A stretch of DNA of 11,217 bases from Nitrospira sp. (GCA_025363325.1 JANYEF010000124.1:1-11217), one strand, 5' to 3'. Positions 1 to 7,097 are shown, counted from the first letter of the stretch. Numbers and translations: made by a program. The notes: generated by a model from the sequence alone, not told the origin.

Positions 1-2
1 AT

Positions 3-1034
3 CAGCCCTCCGCAGGCGATGTGGAGGGGCGGGTTGTGGAGTATCAATCCAACATGGGCATGATGAACCTTGTGGCGCAAAGGAATATCGTCTATCTGGA
101 TCGGGGACGGGAAGACGGGATCAGGTCTGGGGTTCGAATGGACGTGATTCGGTCAGGAGGGAGCCTTCCTCAACGGATCGTAGGAGAAGTGAAAATCCTG
201 TCCATGGAAGACAGAACTGCCACGGCACTGATCACAAAATCGATCTCCCGCATTCTCAAGGGCGATCGCTTCCGGGTGAAGGTTCATGCTCCTGAGGTGA
301 TGCCGATCGCTCAATCACCCCAGCAGTCGCTGGATGTCTCCCCTGCTGTGGCTTCTTCAAGCAAGTTCCAGGTCCAGAATGTTGCCGGCGAAACCCGAAT
401 TAGCCTCGGTGATTTGATGAAGCAGCTTCGGTTTGAATCGGGCGAAGCCACGATCAAATCCGAGGGCTATCAGGTGCTCGATGAACTGATTGCGTATCTC
501 AAGACCACTGCCGGCGATCGGTTGATTCGAGTCGAGGGCCATGCGGATAACATGGAAATCGGTCCCTCACTCAAATCGCTCTACCAGACGAACTGGGACT
601 TGTCGAAAGCTCGGGCTGGGGGTGTCCTCCGTTACTTGACCGAGAAGGGCGGGATCGATTCGGCGAAGCTTTCGTCGGTTGGCTATGGCGATACGAAGCC
701 GATGACCAGCAATGCGACGGAGGTGGGTCGGCAGAAGAACCGTCGTGTGGACATCGTGCTCTATTCGCCCGAATCGGCCGGTGAACAGCCTGAGCCGGCG
801 GCGAAGCCAATTGAGACCGGCGATAACGGATACAACTTGTCCCGTCTTAGTTCAGCGGAAGGCGGATCTCCAATCTCCACAGTGGACACGACGGTCCCAG
901 CGGCTTCAACGGGTTCGTCCAAGGTGGAGCCCGCATCTGTCCCTGCTGATCCTACTCCAGCGACGACTCCGGCATCAGCTGGCCAGGAGAGTTCAAATCA
1001 GAACCCCACTGCTCCGGTCGCCCCTCCACAGTAA
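3..1034 (+). CDS. OmpA/MotB-family peptidoglycan-binding protein, 5' end outside window
   Basis: The frame is open from base 3, so the visible GTG at 21 is probably internal and the gene starts left of the window. Numbering from that GTG, residues ~10-88 form a small beta-rich region (GIRSG, GEVKIL, KGDRFRV) resembling the domain that follows LysM or precedes OmpA domains in some envelope proteins. Residues ~130-248 are a clear OmpA/MotB C-terminal domain: VEGHADN at 171-177, NWDLSKARA at 191-199, VGYGDTKP at 220-227 and GRQKNRRVDI at 236-245. These are the segments that bind the peptide stem of peptidoglycan in this family. A Pro/Ser/Thr/Ala-rich tail of ~85 residues follows and is probably disordered. 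By family it acts in the periplasm as a cell-wall anchor. The MotB-like spacing of the motif (NW.LS..RA) could suggest a motor stator, but no transmembrane helix is visible in this part and no flagellar gene lies nearby, so a general envelope role is preferred. Confidence 0.85.
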   Translation, partial: QPSAGDVEGRVVEYQSNMGMMNLVAQRNIVYLDRGREDGIRSGVRMDVIRSGGSLPQRIVGEVKILSMEDRTATALITKSISRILKGDRFRVKVHAPEVMPIAQSPQQSLDVSPAVASSSKFQVQNVAGETRISLGDLMKQLRFESGEATIKSEGYQVLDELIAYLKTTAGDRLIRVEGHADNMEIGPSLKSLYQTNWDLSKARAGGVLRYLTEKGGIDSAKLSSVGYGDTKPMTSNATEVGRQKNRRVDIVLYSPESAGEQPEPAAKPIETGDNGYNLSRLSSAEGGSPISTVDTTVPAASTGSSKVEPASVPADPTPATTPASAGQESSNQNPTAPVAPPQ

Positions 1035-1052
1035 ATTCATCGAGTATCGTGC

Positions 1053-1082
1053 GGAGGGTTGACGATTCAACGTCAGCCCTCC
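1053..1082 (+). terminator. Strong hairpin after the OmpA-family gene, terminator-like
   Basis: A 12-bp stem (1053-1064 with 1071-1082, one G-T wobble, loop ATTCAA) lies 18 nt after the OmpA-family stop codon and before priA. There is no T-run after the stem on either strand, so it is not a textbook intrinsic terminator. It may still end transcription or protect the 3' end of the mRNA. Confidence 0.4.
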
Positions 1083-1123
1083 CCGGTTCCCATTCCAGAA
1101 CCTTTCCGTTCTTCCTTCTCTCG

Positions 1124-1153
1124 TTGTTCCCACTTTTCCGGTGCTGCTACAAT
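1124..1153 (+). promoter_or_regulatory. Candidate sigma70 promoter of priA, giving a leaderless start
   Basis: TTGTTC at 1124-1129 and TACAAT at 1148-1153 are separated by 18 bp. A transcription start 6-7 nt after the -10 box would fall on the ATG at 1159. No Shine-Dalgarno sequence is seen upstream of that ATG, which fits a leaderless mRNA. The -35 box matches the consensus only partly; the -10 box is good. Confidence 0.45.
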
Positions 1154-1158
1154 GCCGC

Positions 1159-3483
1159 ATGACTTCGACGCAAGCAGCCCCTCTACGCACAGAGCCTGAA
1201 GCCCTATTCGCAGATGTCATTGTTCCACGGCATCTAGCAGGCCCGTTCACCTACACCGTGCCATTGTCGCTCCAACCTACGCTACGTATTGGACATCGAG
1301 TGCTCGTGCCCTTCGGACGATCGATTCTCCAAGGGGCGGTGATCGCCCTCTCCCACGTTCTTCCTCAAGGTTTTGACCGAGCACGTCTCAAGGAAATTTG
1401 CTCGTTGCTCGCGGAGGGGGCTGCAACAGATGTGTCCTCGAACCTGTTCCAGCTCTCACGACAGGTGGCCGAACAGTATGTCGCACCGTGGGGGCAATGT
1501 CTTAGGTTGGTGCTGCCTCCAACACCCAAACTACGAGCGCAGCTCAGCCACTACGAACTAACGGAGCAAGGGCGGGCCGCACTTGCGGCCCGCGAACCCT
1601 GCTCGGTGAAGGCGCGGGCACTTCTCACACGTCTTGGGAAAAAACCGTCAGGACTTCGCCGGCCATCTCGCAGTCCTAGTCCTGCCGACTTACTACAAGA
1701 TTTCAAGGCTCGAGGATGGGTGGTGGAGGTTCAGGACCTGCCGTCTACCTCGGCGACGCCTCTCGCCCGACCATCTAGACAGGCGAACCAGGGCAATTCC
1801 GACATCATGGCACCGCTCATTCCTGATCCCGCAATATCTTGGGCGGAGCCACTGTTCGAGGCGCTGAGAGGCCAAGATCCCACTCGGGTGCTGGTGCAGG
1901 CTTCCTGGACCGATCGGTTGAGACTGTTGCAGCAGGCCGTCCGCCTGGTGCTCGACCGTGGGCAGACGGTCCTCATCATCGTTGGCGAAGCAGAACGGGC
2001 CCAATGGGTTGCAAGCTTGATCCGTGATGATGAGACAGGCATCTCCCCGGTCTGCTTTCATAGCGGTCTTTCAGACCAGGTGAAAGCTGAGATATGGGAT
2101 CAGATTCATCGGCAGGTCGTTCGCGTGGTGGTGGGAACCCGCTCCGCCATCTTTCTCCCATTGACTGCAATCGGAGCGATTTGGGTCGAGGGAGAAGAAG
2201 ATGCGGCGCTCAAAGAAGCACAAGAACCACGCTACCATGCAAGGGACGTGGCCTGGTTAAGGGCGCAGGATGAACGGGTGGTGCTGGTCCTGAGTTCGTC
2301 CCACCCTTCCCTTGAGACCAGAGCGGCGGTGGGGCAATGGGGGATTGTTGTTCGCAAGTTCATGCTATCTGCGGCGCGGCCGAGCATACAGGTCGTCGAT
2401 TTACGCGAGCACGGTCGCGGCACAGTGCTGAGCCAGCCGCTCGTTCGAGCCATCGAGCAGGCGATCGGTCGCCGGGCCGGCGTCCTGTTGTTTCTCAACC
2501 GGAAGGGCTATGCCGGCGCCCTCGTCTGTCGTGACTGCGGCCAGGTTCCCCGCTGCCCTGCCTGTCGCGTGGCGCTGATGTACTCTCGGCAGGCGGGTCG
2601 TCTCCTCTGTTCCTACTGCGGGAACATTGCACCCATCCCCGATACCTGCGTCTCCTGTTCCGGCCCCCGCATGCAGTTGATCGGTGAGGGCACAGAGCGG
2701 GTGGAAGAGGATGCGAAGCGATTGTTTCCTCACGCGGCAGTGATTCGGCTCGATGGAGATACCATGCGGCGTCCAGCGCAGGCCGAGGCCCTCTGGCGGA
2801 GGATCGAGCAAGGGGAGTGGGATATCATCGTCGGGACACAACTGCTGCTACACCGAGGGCCTCTCCCGATGATGGGTCTCGTTGGGGTTGTCCAGGCGGA
2901 CGCAGGACTCAGCGTGCCGGATTTCCGATCCGCCGAACGTACCTATCATACGCTCCTTGATGCGGTCAGTCTCGCCAGTTCGGCAGGGACTGGCGGCCAG
3001 GTGATCGTACAAACCCGTCTGTCATCTCATCATGCGATTCAGGCTGTGGTTCAGAACGACGAATCCGTCTTTCTATCAGAGGAGCTATCCCATCGAACGG
3101 CATTGGGGTATCCGCCGACGGTCTGTCTGATCGCGCTCCTCGTATCGGGGACCAACGAGAAAATGGTCCGCGACGCTGCCACCGCCTGGGTGGCTCAACT
3201 CGCCGCCCACTCTTCACCGTCCGTGGCCGGACAGACGATCACGACAGAGACTCATTTGTCGGCTCAATCGATTGGTCGTCCAGACCGTCTCACTGTTCTG
3301 GGGCCAGTCCCCTCTCCGGTAGCAAGACTCCGGGGACGGTATCGGTGGCAAATTCTCGTGAAATCGCTCGAACGGGAAGCAGGGATCGAAGCGGTGCGGA
3401 GCACGGTCAAGGAAATGGAACGGGCTCATCAGCGCCGGGCCATCAAGTTCGATGTCGACGTCGATCCGATCGAGATGTGGTAG
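1159..3483 (+). CDS. priA: Primosomal protein N' (PriA), ATPase/helicase motifs lost
   Basis: PriA reloads the replisome at stalled or collapsed forks. ATG 1159 (774 aa) is preferred over the in-frame GTG at 1141 because a -10 box ends at 1153 and the protein then begins like other PriA N-termini. The 3'-DNA-binding domain is at ~17-60 (FADVIVPRHLAGPFTY, RVLVPFGR). All eight zinc cysteines are present: C457, C460, C466, C469, C484, C487, C497, C500. The C-terminus keeps TVLGPVPSP, RYRWQILVKS and DVDPIEMW. Against E. coli PriA from memory, the segments align without gaps but the catalytic motifs are gone: GVTGSGKT is QASWTDRL (247-254), DEEH is EGEE (344-347), GSATP is SSSHP (379-383), and the QVAGRAGR segment is DAVSLASS (601-608). 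The remaining scaffold (GTRSAIF, PRYHARD, LFLNRKGYAGALVC, DFRSAER) is intact, so this is a full-length but probably ATPase-inactive PriA. Actinobacterial PriA proteins are known to lack helicase motifs in the same way. There is no frameshift or internal stop. Confidence 0.93.
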   Translation: MTSTQAAPLRTEPEALFADVIVPRHLAGPFTYTVPLSLQPTLRIGHRVLVPFGRSILQGAVIALSHVLPQGFDRARLKEICSLLAEGAATDVSSNLFQLSRQVAEQYVAPWGQCLRLVLPPTPKLRAQLSHYELTEQGRAALAAREPCSVKARALLTRLGKKPSGLRRPSRSPSPADLLQDFKARGWVVEVQDLPSTSATPLARPSRQANQGNSDIMAPLIPDPAISWAEPLFEALRGQDPTRVLVQASWTDRLRLLQQAVRLVLDRGQTVLIIVGEAERAQWVASLIRDDETGISPVCFHSGLSDQVKAEIWDQIHRQVVRVVVGTRSAIFLPLTAIGAIWVEGEEDAALKEAQEPRYHARDVAWLRAQDERVVLVLSSSHPSLETRAAVGQWGIVVRKFMLSAARPSIQVVDLREHGRGTVLSQPLVRAIEQAIGRRAGVLLFLNRKGYAGALVCRDCGQVPRCPACRVALMYSRQAGRLLCSYCGNIAPIPDTCVSCSGPRMQLIGEGTERVEEDAKRLFPHAAVIRLDGDTMRRPAQAEALWRRIEQGEWDIIVGTQLLLHRGPLPMMGLVGVVQADAGLSVPDFRSAERTYHTLLDAVSLASSAGTGGQVIVQTRLSSHHAIQAVVQNDESVFLSEELSHRTALGYPPTVCLIALLVSGTNEKMVRDAATAWVAQLAAHSSPSVAGQTITTETHLSAQSIGRPDRLTVLGPVPSPVARLRGRYRWQILVKSLEREAGIEAVRSTVKEMERAHQRRAIKFDVDVDPIEMW

Positions 3484-3931
3484 GTGTGACCTGTTCCTGC
3501 GTGTGCTGTCCTGATTGCGGCGCAGGTGGATTGTTCTCGGTTGCCACGGCTGATGTGGCGATGATGGGCTGCCCGGCTCGCTTAAAGAACCCATAGGAAA
3601 ACGTGATCCAAAAGACCGCCGAAACGAGCCCCGCCAGAACGGCTGAGAGGATCGTTCCCAGCTGTTCGTCCGTAGGCTCTATCGTGGTCGAGCGGACCTG
3701 AACCATTGTGACGATGGGCCAGGCAAGACTCTCCAGGCCAAGCATCAGGGTGGCCCAGGCCCAAACCAGTCCAATCGTGCGCCCCTGCCAGATCAGAAAT
3801 GCTGCAACACCTCCTGCGACGAGAAAGATTTCCCAGAGTGAGAACGAGTCCCACGCCAGCCAGGCGCCAGCCGCCACGACGAGGCTGCCAAACAGGGCAT
3901 TGAGTTGGGGACTCCACCATGTGGTAACCAT
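3443..3931 (-). CDS. Small four-helix membrane protein of unknown function
   Basis: A 162-aa protein with four hydrophobic segments at about 11-30, 31-50, 52-77 and 91-115, a short polar loop (STTIEPTDEQ, ~81-90) and a hydrophilic C-terminal tail from ~119. It is probably an inner-membrane protein. A possible ribosome site (GGAG, about 12 nt upstream) precedes ATG 3931. The last 41 nt overlap the end of priA on the opposite strand. The tail (rich in Pro, Gln, Thr, Arg) is partly encoded by this antisense overlap and looks low in constraint. I do not recognise a family. The clear membrane topology makes a chance ORF unlikely. Confidence 0.7.
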   Translation of the reverse strand: MVTTWWSPQLNALFGSLVVAAGAWLAWDSFSLWEIFLVAGGVAAFLIWQGRTIGLVWAWATLMLGLESLAWPIVTMVQVRSTTIEPTDEQLGTILSAVLAGLVSAVFWITFSYGFFKRAGQPIIATSAVATENNPPAPQSGQHTQEQVTPTTSRSDRRRHRT

Positions 3932-3959
3932 ACTGAGTGTTGTTCTCCGTAGACGATGC

Positions 3960-4202
3960 GCGGGCTAGTGTGTATTCCGAGGGCGTGGTTGTCAATGGAG
4001 GGGTCCGTCGGCGAGACGGGGACGAAACAAGGTTAGCCCGCATTATTCTTGAGCGTTTCTGCTGCAATCACCGATGTTCAGGCGAGAGGCACGGGGCTAG
4101 AGGGGTGTGACTAGAAGGAATGTCTTCCCTCTCGCCTCGTGCCACTTGACCCTCGCCTGGCTTCCAAGCGGTTTCGCGACGAACCGCCATGAATAATGCG
4201 GG
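3960..4202. repeat. Nested palindromic intergenic element
   Basis: Four inverted repeats are seen. GCGGGCTA (3960-3967) pairs with TAGCCCGC (4034-4041). CCCGCATTATTCTTG (4037-4051) pairs with CATGAATAATGCGGG (4188-4202), 14 of 15. AGGCGAGAGG (4080-4089) pairs perfectly with CCTCTCGCCT (4128-4137). GCGGTT (4168-4173) pairs with AACCGC (4182-4187) around an 8-nt loop. The 15-bp pair could be the ends of a ~166-bp MITE-like unit (4037-4202). There are no obvious target-site duplications and no transposase. The copy number elsewhere in the genome is not visible here. Confidence 0.55.
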
Positions 4203-4301
4203 TCGGACATCGTGGCGGACGTGGGAAAAGATATACGCGATGACGGTACGAAGGCGATCCAACACACGAGCCTCCTGCTCGTCGATGGAAGTTTTTTTCA
4301 T
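4068..4301 (-). CDS. Doubtful small hypothetical protein running into the palindromic element
   Basis: ATG 4301 follows AAGAAG by 4 nt and would encode 77 aa. The first ~32 residues (IDEQEARVLDRLRTV, then IAYIFSHVR) look protein-like, with G/C favoured at third codon positions. From about residue 33 the frame enters the inverted-repeat element, so the C-terminal half (PALFMAVRRE onward) is a translation of repeat DNA. It could be a short gene truncated and extended by insertion of the element, or a chance ORF. No family is recognised. The frame is also open upstream to 4400, without a better start. Confidence 0.25.
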   Translation of the reverse strand: MKKTSIDEQEARVLDRLRTVIAYIFSHVRHDVRPALFMAVRRETAWKPGEGQVARGEREDIPSSHTPLAPCLSPEHR

Positions 4302-4464
4302 TGTCTTCTTGAATTTTTTTCTCACCGGGCAGCGCGAAAGGACATCCCGCCAGATTGACGGCCCAGAGGAGCCTGAGTTCAATCCCCACCACATCCCCAT
4401 CCCGCTTCCACTGGCTGGTGATACCCCACGCCCGGCACTGCGCCCGGAGTAGTTCGCTTCTGGG

Positions 4465-5199
4465 TCACCCTATCCGCGTATCACCCTGACTACTCCCTCG
4501 TCCGACAGCCTGAAAGAGCTGCACACGTTCCTCTTCGGTGAGCGGTTTCCACTGTCCGGGGACTAATCCATCAAGCGTCACATGCATGATCCGGACACGA
4601 TGCAACATGAGCACTCGATACCCCAAGACTTGGCACATGCGCCGAATCTGTCGATTGCGCCCTTCGGTGAGGATGATGCGGAACCGTGCGGGACCGAGTC
4701 GTTCAATCCGGCAGGGATTGGTCGGACGCTCGAAAATGACGACCCCTTGAGCCATGCAGTCGATGAAGGTCTGATCGAATGGGTGATCGACTGACACCTC
4801 GTATTCCCGTTCATGCCCGTGCTCAGTTCGTAGGATCTCGTTCACGATGTCCCCGTCGTTCGTGAGGAGGATGAGGCCGGAGGAGTCCTTGTCGAGTCGC
4901 CCGATCGGAAAGATCCGCTCCGGATGGCCGATCTCCGCGATGATGTTACGGGGCACATGCGACTCACTGGTCGTCGTCACACCCACCGGCTTGTAATACT
5001 TGATATAGAGCGAGGCGGTCCCCCAGGGAATCACATGTCCATCTCGCGCGATGACGTCTTCATGACCGACCTGATCTCCCAGGCAGGCCATCCGCTGATT
5101 GATGGTCACACGACCGGATTCGATCAGGCGATCAGCCTCTCGCCGAGAACAGATGCCGTGATGTGTGAAAAACTTATTGATGCGAAGCGTGCCGGTCAC
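4465..5199 (-). CDS. rluF: 23S rRNA pseudouridine synthase, RluF type
   Basis: This 244-aa RsuA/RluB/RluF-family enzyme isomerises a specific uridine in 23S rRNA (U2604 in E. coli for RluF). An S4 RNA-binding domain covers ~4-55 (LRINKF, CSRREADRLIESGRV). The catalytic domain carries the family motif GRLDKDSSGL, with catalytic Asp at 103, then LLTNDGD, EREYEVSV and the C-terminal EGRNRQIRRMCQVLGY. The ending HRVRIMHVTLDGL...GQW resembles RluF rather than RluB. The start is GTG 5199: the upstream gene's TGA (5220-5218) is in the same frame, so this is the first possible start in the 17-nt gap, although no clear Shine-Dalgarno precedes it and a slightly later start cannot be excluded. It is the last gene of the arginine decarboxylase-agmatinase operon. 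Paralogue identity (RluF versus RluB or RsuA) is the uncertain part. Confidence 0.85.
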   Translation of the reverse strand: MTGTLRINKFFTHHGICSRREADRLIESGRVTINQRMACLGDQVGHEDVIARDGHVIPWGTASLYIKYYKPVGVTTTSESHVPRNIIAEIGHPERIFPIGRLDKDSSGLILLTNDGDIVNEILRTEHGHEREYEVSVDHPFDQTFIDCMAQGVVIFERPTNPCRIERLGPARFRIILTEGRNRQIRRMCQVLGYRVLMLHRVRIMHVTLDGLVPGQWKPLTEEERVQLFQAVGRGSSQGDTRIG

Positions 5200-5217
5200 A
5201 GGGTATGTTTTACCGTT

Positions 5218-6150
5218 TCAGTGGACGCGACGGCCTGCGTTAATCCGCCCCAGCATGCGGTAGATCAAGCGGGCGATACAAAACTGGGGAGCGACAAACC
5301 CTTCAATCGGGGCAATCTCACTGATATCCATCCCAAGGATACCCGGTCCATTGGCCAAGGCCGTCACGAGGTTCACCGTGTCGTACCACCCCAACCCACC
5401 GGGCTCGGGAGTGCCGAGCGCAGGAACCAGCGAGGCATCAAGCCCGTCACAATCGAAGGTCAGGTAGACCGGCCCACGACAAGCCTTCACCACCTGGGGA
5501 ACCCAGCGTGAGGCCTTGCCTTCATAGGGGCCGGACGGGTCAAGAATCTCAGCGGCAAAGAACGTGGCAATTCGATCGGTGCTCTGGATGCGATCGATTT
5601 CCTCGGGAGAAATGGAACGAATACCGACTTGGACCAACGGCAACCCGTCATCGACCACGCGAGCCATCACGCTGGCGTGGCTATACGGGTTCCCCTGATA
5701 GGCCTTCCGCAAGTCGCCATGCGCATCAATTTGCACCACACACAGATCAGGATAGCGTCGGGCATGAGCTCGGATAGCCCCAAGCGCACCGGTATGCTCC
5801 CCGGTCAACGTGACAACAAACCGCCCAGTACCGACATGGGGAGTGACAAACGCCTCAATCGCATCCACCGCCTGCTGATCGACTTTGCCGTCAAGATCGA
5901 GCGAGCGAATGGTGGCAACCCCGCCCCACTCTCGATAGGGTTCACACCGGAGTGTTTCGTCGTATAACTCGACTTGTTGAGATGCCTCAATGATGGCTGA
6001 AGGCCCTCGATCGGAGCCCAGCACATAGCTGGAGGTATGTTCATAGGGCGCCGGCAGGACGTAGACGCCCGCTTGATCTGGATGGCACCAGGGCTCGTCG
6101 AGCCCGAGGAAGTTATGGTCGATACTTTCCCATCCGGCGGGAAGCGTCAT
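5218..6150 (-). CDS. speB: Agmatinase (ureohydrolase family)
   Basis: A 310-aa arginase/agmatinase-fold enzyme that hydrolyses a guanidino substrate with a binuclear Mn centre, most likely agmatine to putrescine plus urea. Metal-ligand motifs are all present: GEH at 117-119, IDAHGD at 141-146 (D142, H144, D146) and FDCDGLDAS at 232-240 (D233, D235). NPYSHAS (154-160) is the substrate-loop His region. PALGTPEPGG (243-252) and DISEIAP (275-281) are family hallmarks. Length is typical. It lies 23 nt downstream of the arginine decarboxylase gene, whose product agmatine would be its substrate; this context is the main reason for preferring agmatinase over arginase or guanidinobutyrase. The Shine-Dalgarno is weak (GAGTGAGTG about 8 nt before the ATG), so it may depend on translation of the upstream gene. 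Confidence 0.9.
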   Translation of the reverse strand: MTLPAGWESIDHNFLGLDEPWCHPDQAGVYVLPAPYEHTSSYVLGSDRGPSAIIEASQQVELYDETLRCEPYREWGGVATIRSLDLDGKVDQQAVDAIEAFVTPHVGTGRFVVTLTGEHTGALGAIRAHARRYPDLCVVQIDAHGDLRKAYQGNPYSHASVMARVVDDGLPLVQVGIRSISPEEIDRIQSTDRIATFFAAEILDPSGPYEGKASRWVPQVVKACRGPVYLTFDCDGLDASLVPALGTPEPGGLGWYDTVNLVTALANGPGILGMDISEIAPIEGFVAPQFCIARLIYRMLGRINAGRRVH

Positions 6151-6173
6151 GGGCGTTCACTCACTCGACAGGG

Positions 6174-6740
6174 CTACCGACGCCGTTTTGGAATATTTTC
6201 TTCTGGAATGAATACGGCCAACGCGATCACCGTCGTCCAGCGATTGGGTTTCCCGACAGCGGACTGGGTGATGTTGAGGGTCCGAACGATCTTGCCGGCC
6301 ATTTTGAAGACTTGTTCCCGCTCTTTCCACGCGATGTTCGGATCGAACTCGACACCGAGCGTCGTAGCCAACATCTGCGCCGCCAAGTCTTCCGTATACT
6401 CACCCGTCTCTTCATCGGTTTCGCCATGCGCATGGTGTTCGGACAGATACCCGTAGGTTCGACGATCGGTCGGGATCGCCAACCCAATCGACGCGGAGGC
6501 CAGGCGATTCCGTTCATTCGTTTCCGACCGCGCCATCACACAGAACGTGATTTCACCAGGGTTCAATAACTTCTCGCCGCGCGCACGAGGGACAATTTTG
6601 CAATTCGGCGGAAGAATCGACGACACCGTGACAAGGTTGCAATAGGCGACGCCGGCGCTACGCAAGGCTTGCTCGAAGGAGGCCAGCTTTTCTTTGTGGA
6701 CTCCAACGCCTCGCGTCAGAAACATCTGCGTAGGTACCAT
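6174..6740 (-). CDS. pdaD: Pyruvoyl-dependent arginine decarboxylase
   Basis: A 188-aa proenzyme that self-cleaves to form a covalently bound pyruvoyl group and decarboxylates arginine to agmatine. The cleavage site is in NLVTVSSILPPN: cutting between S40 and S41 would leave a small beta chain and convert S41 to pyruvate. YLSEHHAHGE (98-107), then the acidic EETGEYTEDLA (110-120), matches the conserved block that holds the active-site Glu in this archaeal/bacterial family. The length is slightly longer than the ~165-aa archaeal enzyme and usual for bacterial ones. ATG 6740 is supported by AAGGAG at 6749-6754, 8 nt upstream. It is the first gene of an operon with agmatinase and rluF. Confidence 0.92.
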   Translation of the reverse strand: MVPTQMFLTRGVGVHKEKLASFEQALRSAGVAYCNLVTVSSILPPNCKIVPRARGEKLLNPGEITFCVMARSETNERNRLASASIGLAIPTDRRTYGYLSEHHAHGETDEETGEYTEDLAAQMLATTLGVEFDPNIAWKEREQVFKMAGKIVRTLNITQSAVGKPNRWTTVIALAVFIPEENIPKRRR

Positions 6741-6748
6741 CGTTTCTT

Positions 6749-6754
6749 CTCCTT
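6749..6754 (-). promoter_or_regulatory. Strong ribosome binding site of pdaD
   Basis: AAGGAG on the minus strand, 8 nt before the ATG at 6740. It fixes the start at the first Met rather than Met6. Confidence 0.85.
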
Positions 6755-6838
6755 AGTTCGTCCGACCAATCCGGTGACAGACGCGTTGTTATCTAAAATG
6801 TACGCCCACGGTAAGCCTCATGTAGGCACAGGGTCGCT

Positions 6839-6867
6839 GTTGTACCAAGATTGGCAACGCTTCGCAA
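6839..6867 (-). promoter_or_regulatory. Possible promoter of the arginine decarboxylase operon
   Basis: TTGCGA (6862-6867) and TACAAC (6839-6844) are separated by 17 bp and would give a 5' leader of about 90 nt. Each box matches 4 of 6 consensus bases, so this is only a candidate. It lies directly beside the palindromic repeat at 6869-7097. Confidence 0.3.
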
Positions 6868-6868
6868 T

Positions 6869-7097
6869 ATCCTGCAGCATTTTTTTCTGACAGGGTGCTG
6901 AAAAAGTCCGCCAGCTTCGTTCTCGCATCGTATAGACCCTCAACGTACCCCAGAGGGTACGCTTCGGCTCTTCACTCGCTGCGGCCTTGCTGGACGGCAT
7001 TTTTTGAGCATCCTGCGGGAGTGTTTTCCCCGTTGTGCCGCTCGACTGAGCTCGTCGCAGGCACACGTGCAGACCCTGAAGATATTCCCGCATCCTG
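6869..7097. repeat. Palindromic repeat with imperfect terminal inverted repeats
   Basis: The core runs from 6891 to 7015. Its ends are imperfect inverted repeats: CAGGGTGCTGAAAAAGTCCG (6891-6910) against TTTTTTGAGCATCCTG (7000-7015), continuing inward as CCAGC/GCTGG. The centre is a perfect hairpin, CGTACCC (6944-6950) with GGGTACG (6955-6961), loop CAGA. Related pieces flank the core: CCTGCAGCATTTTTTT at 6871-6886 on the left, and GCATCCTGC at both 7008-7016 and 7090-7098, with GCGGGA (7015-7020) inverted as TCCCGC (7086-7091). The right end touches the aldehyde dehydrogenase stop codon. I recognise this type of sequence (inverted ...GCTGAAAAAGTCCGCC...) as a dispersed intergenic element of Nitrospira-like genomes, from memory. 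An apparent minus-strand ORF here (6818-7093) is repeat translation, not a gene. Confidence 0.65.

Larger units (their letters stand above)
3932..4464. other. 533-nt gap with nested inverted repeats
   Basis: No convincing gene fills this stretch. The left half (3960-4203) is made of nested inverted repeats, listed separately. The right half holds A/T runs at 4291-4297 and 4314-4320 and one doubtful small ORF starting at 4301 on the minus strand. The RluF frame stays open past its stop down to 4111, but nothing recognisable is encoded there. Confidence 0.6.

Noticed and set aside
4291..4320. T-rich runs (7 T each) as a possible intrinsic terminator
   Set aside because: No GC-rich stem directly precedes either run on either strand.
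4111..4464. Open frame continuing in frame after the rluF stop (TGA), suggesting readthrough or a broken longer gene
   Set aside because: RluF is already of normal length at that stop, and the following residues match nothing I know; an open stretch of this length is expected by chance at this GC content.
4924..5511. Long plus-strand ORF (195 codons) opposite rluF and speB
   Set aside because: It lies antisense to two well-supported genes with clear catalytic motifs and has no recognisable protein features; a shadow frame in GC-rich DNA.
6037..6456. 139-codon plus-strand ORF across the speB/pdaD junction
   Set aside because: Antisense to both genes and to the operon's intergenic gap; no family resemblance.
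6818..7093. 91-codon minus-strand ORF between the two operons
   Set aside because: It is a translation of the palindromic repeat, including both inverted-repeat arms and the central hairpin; no protein-like features.
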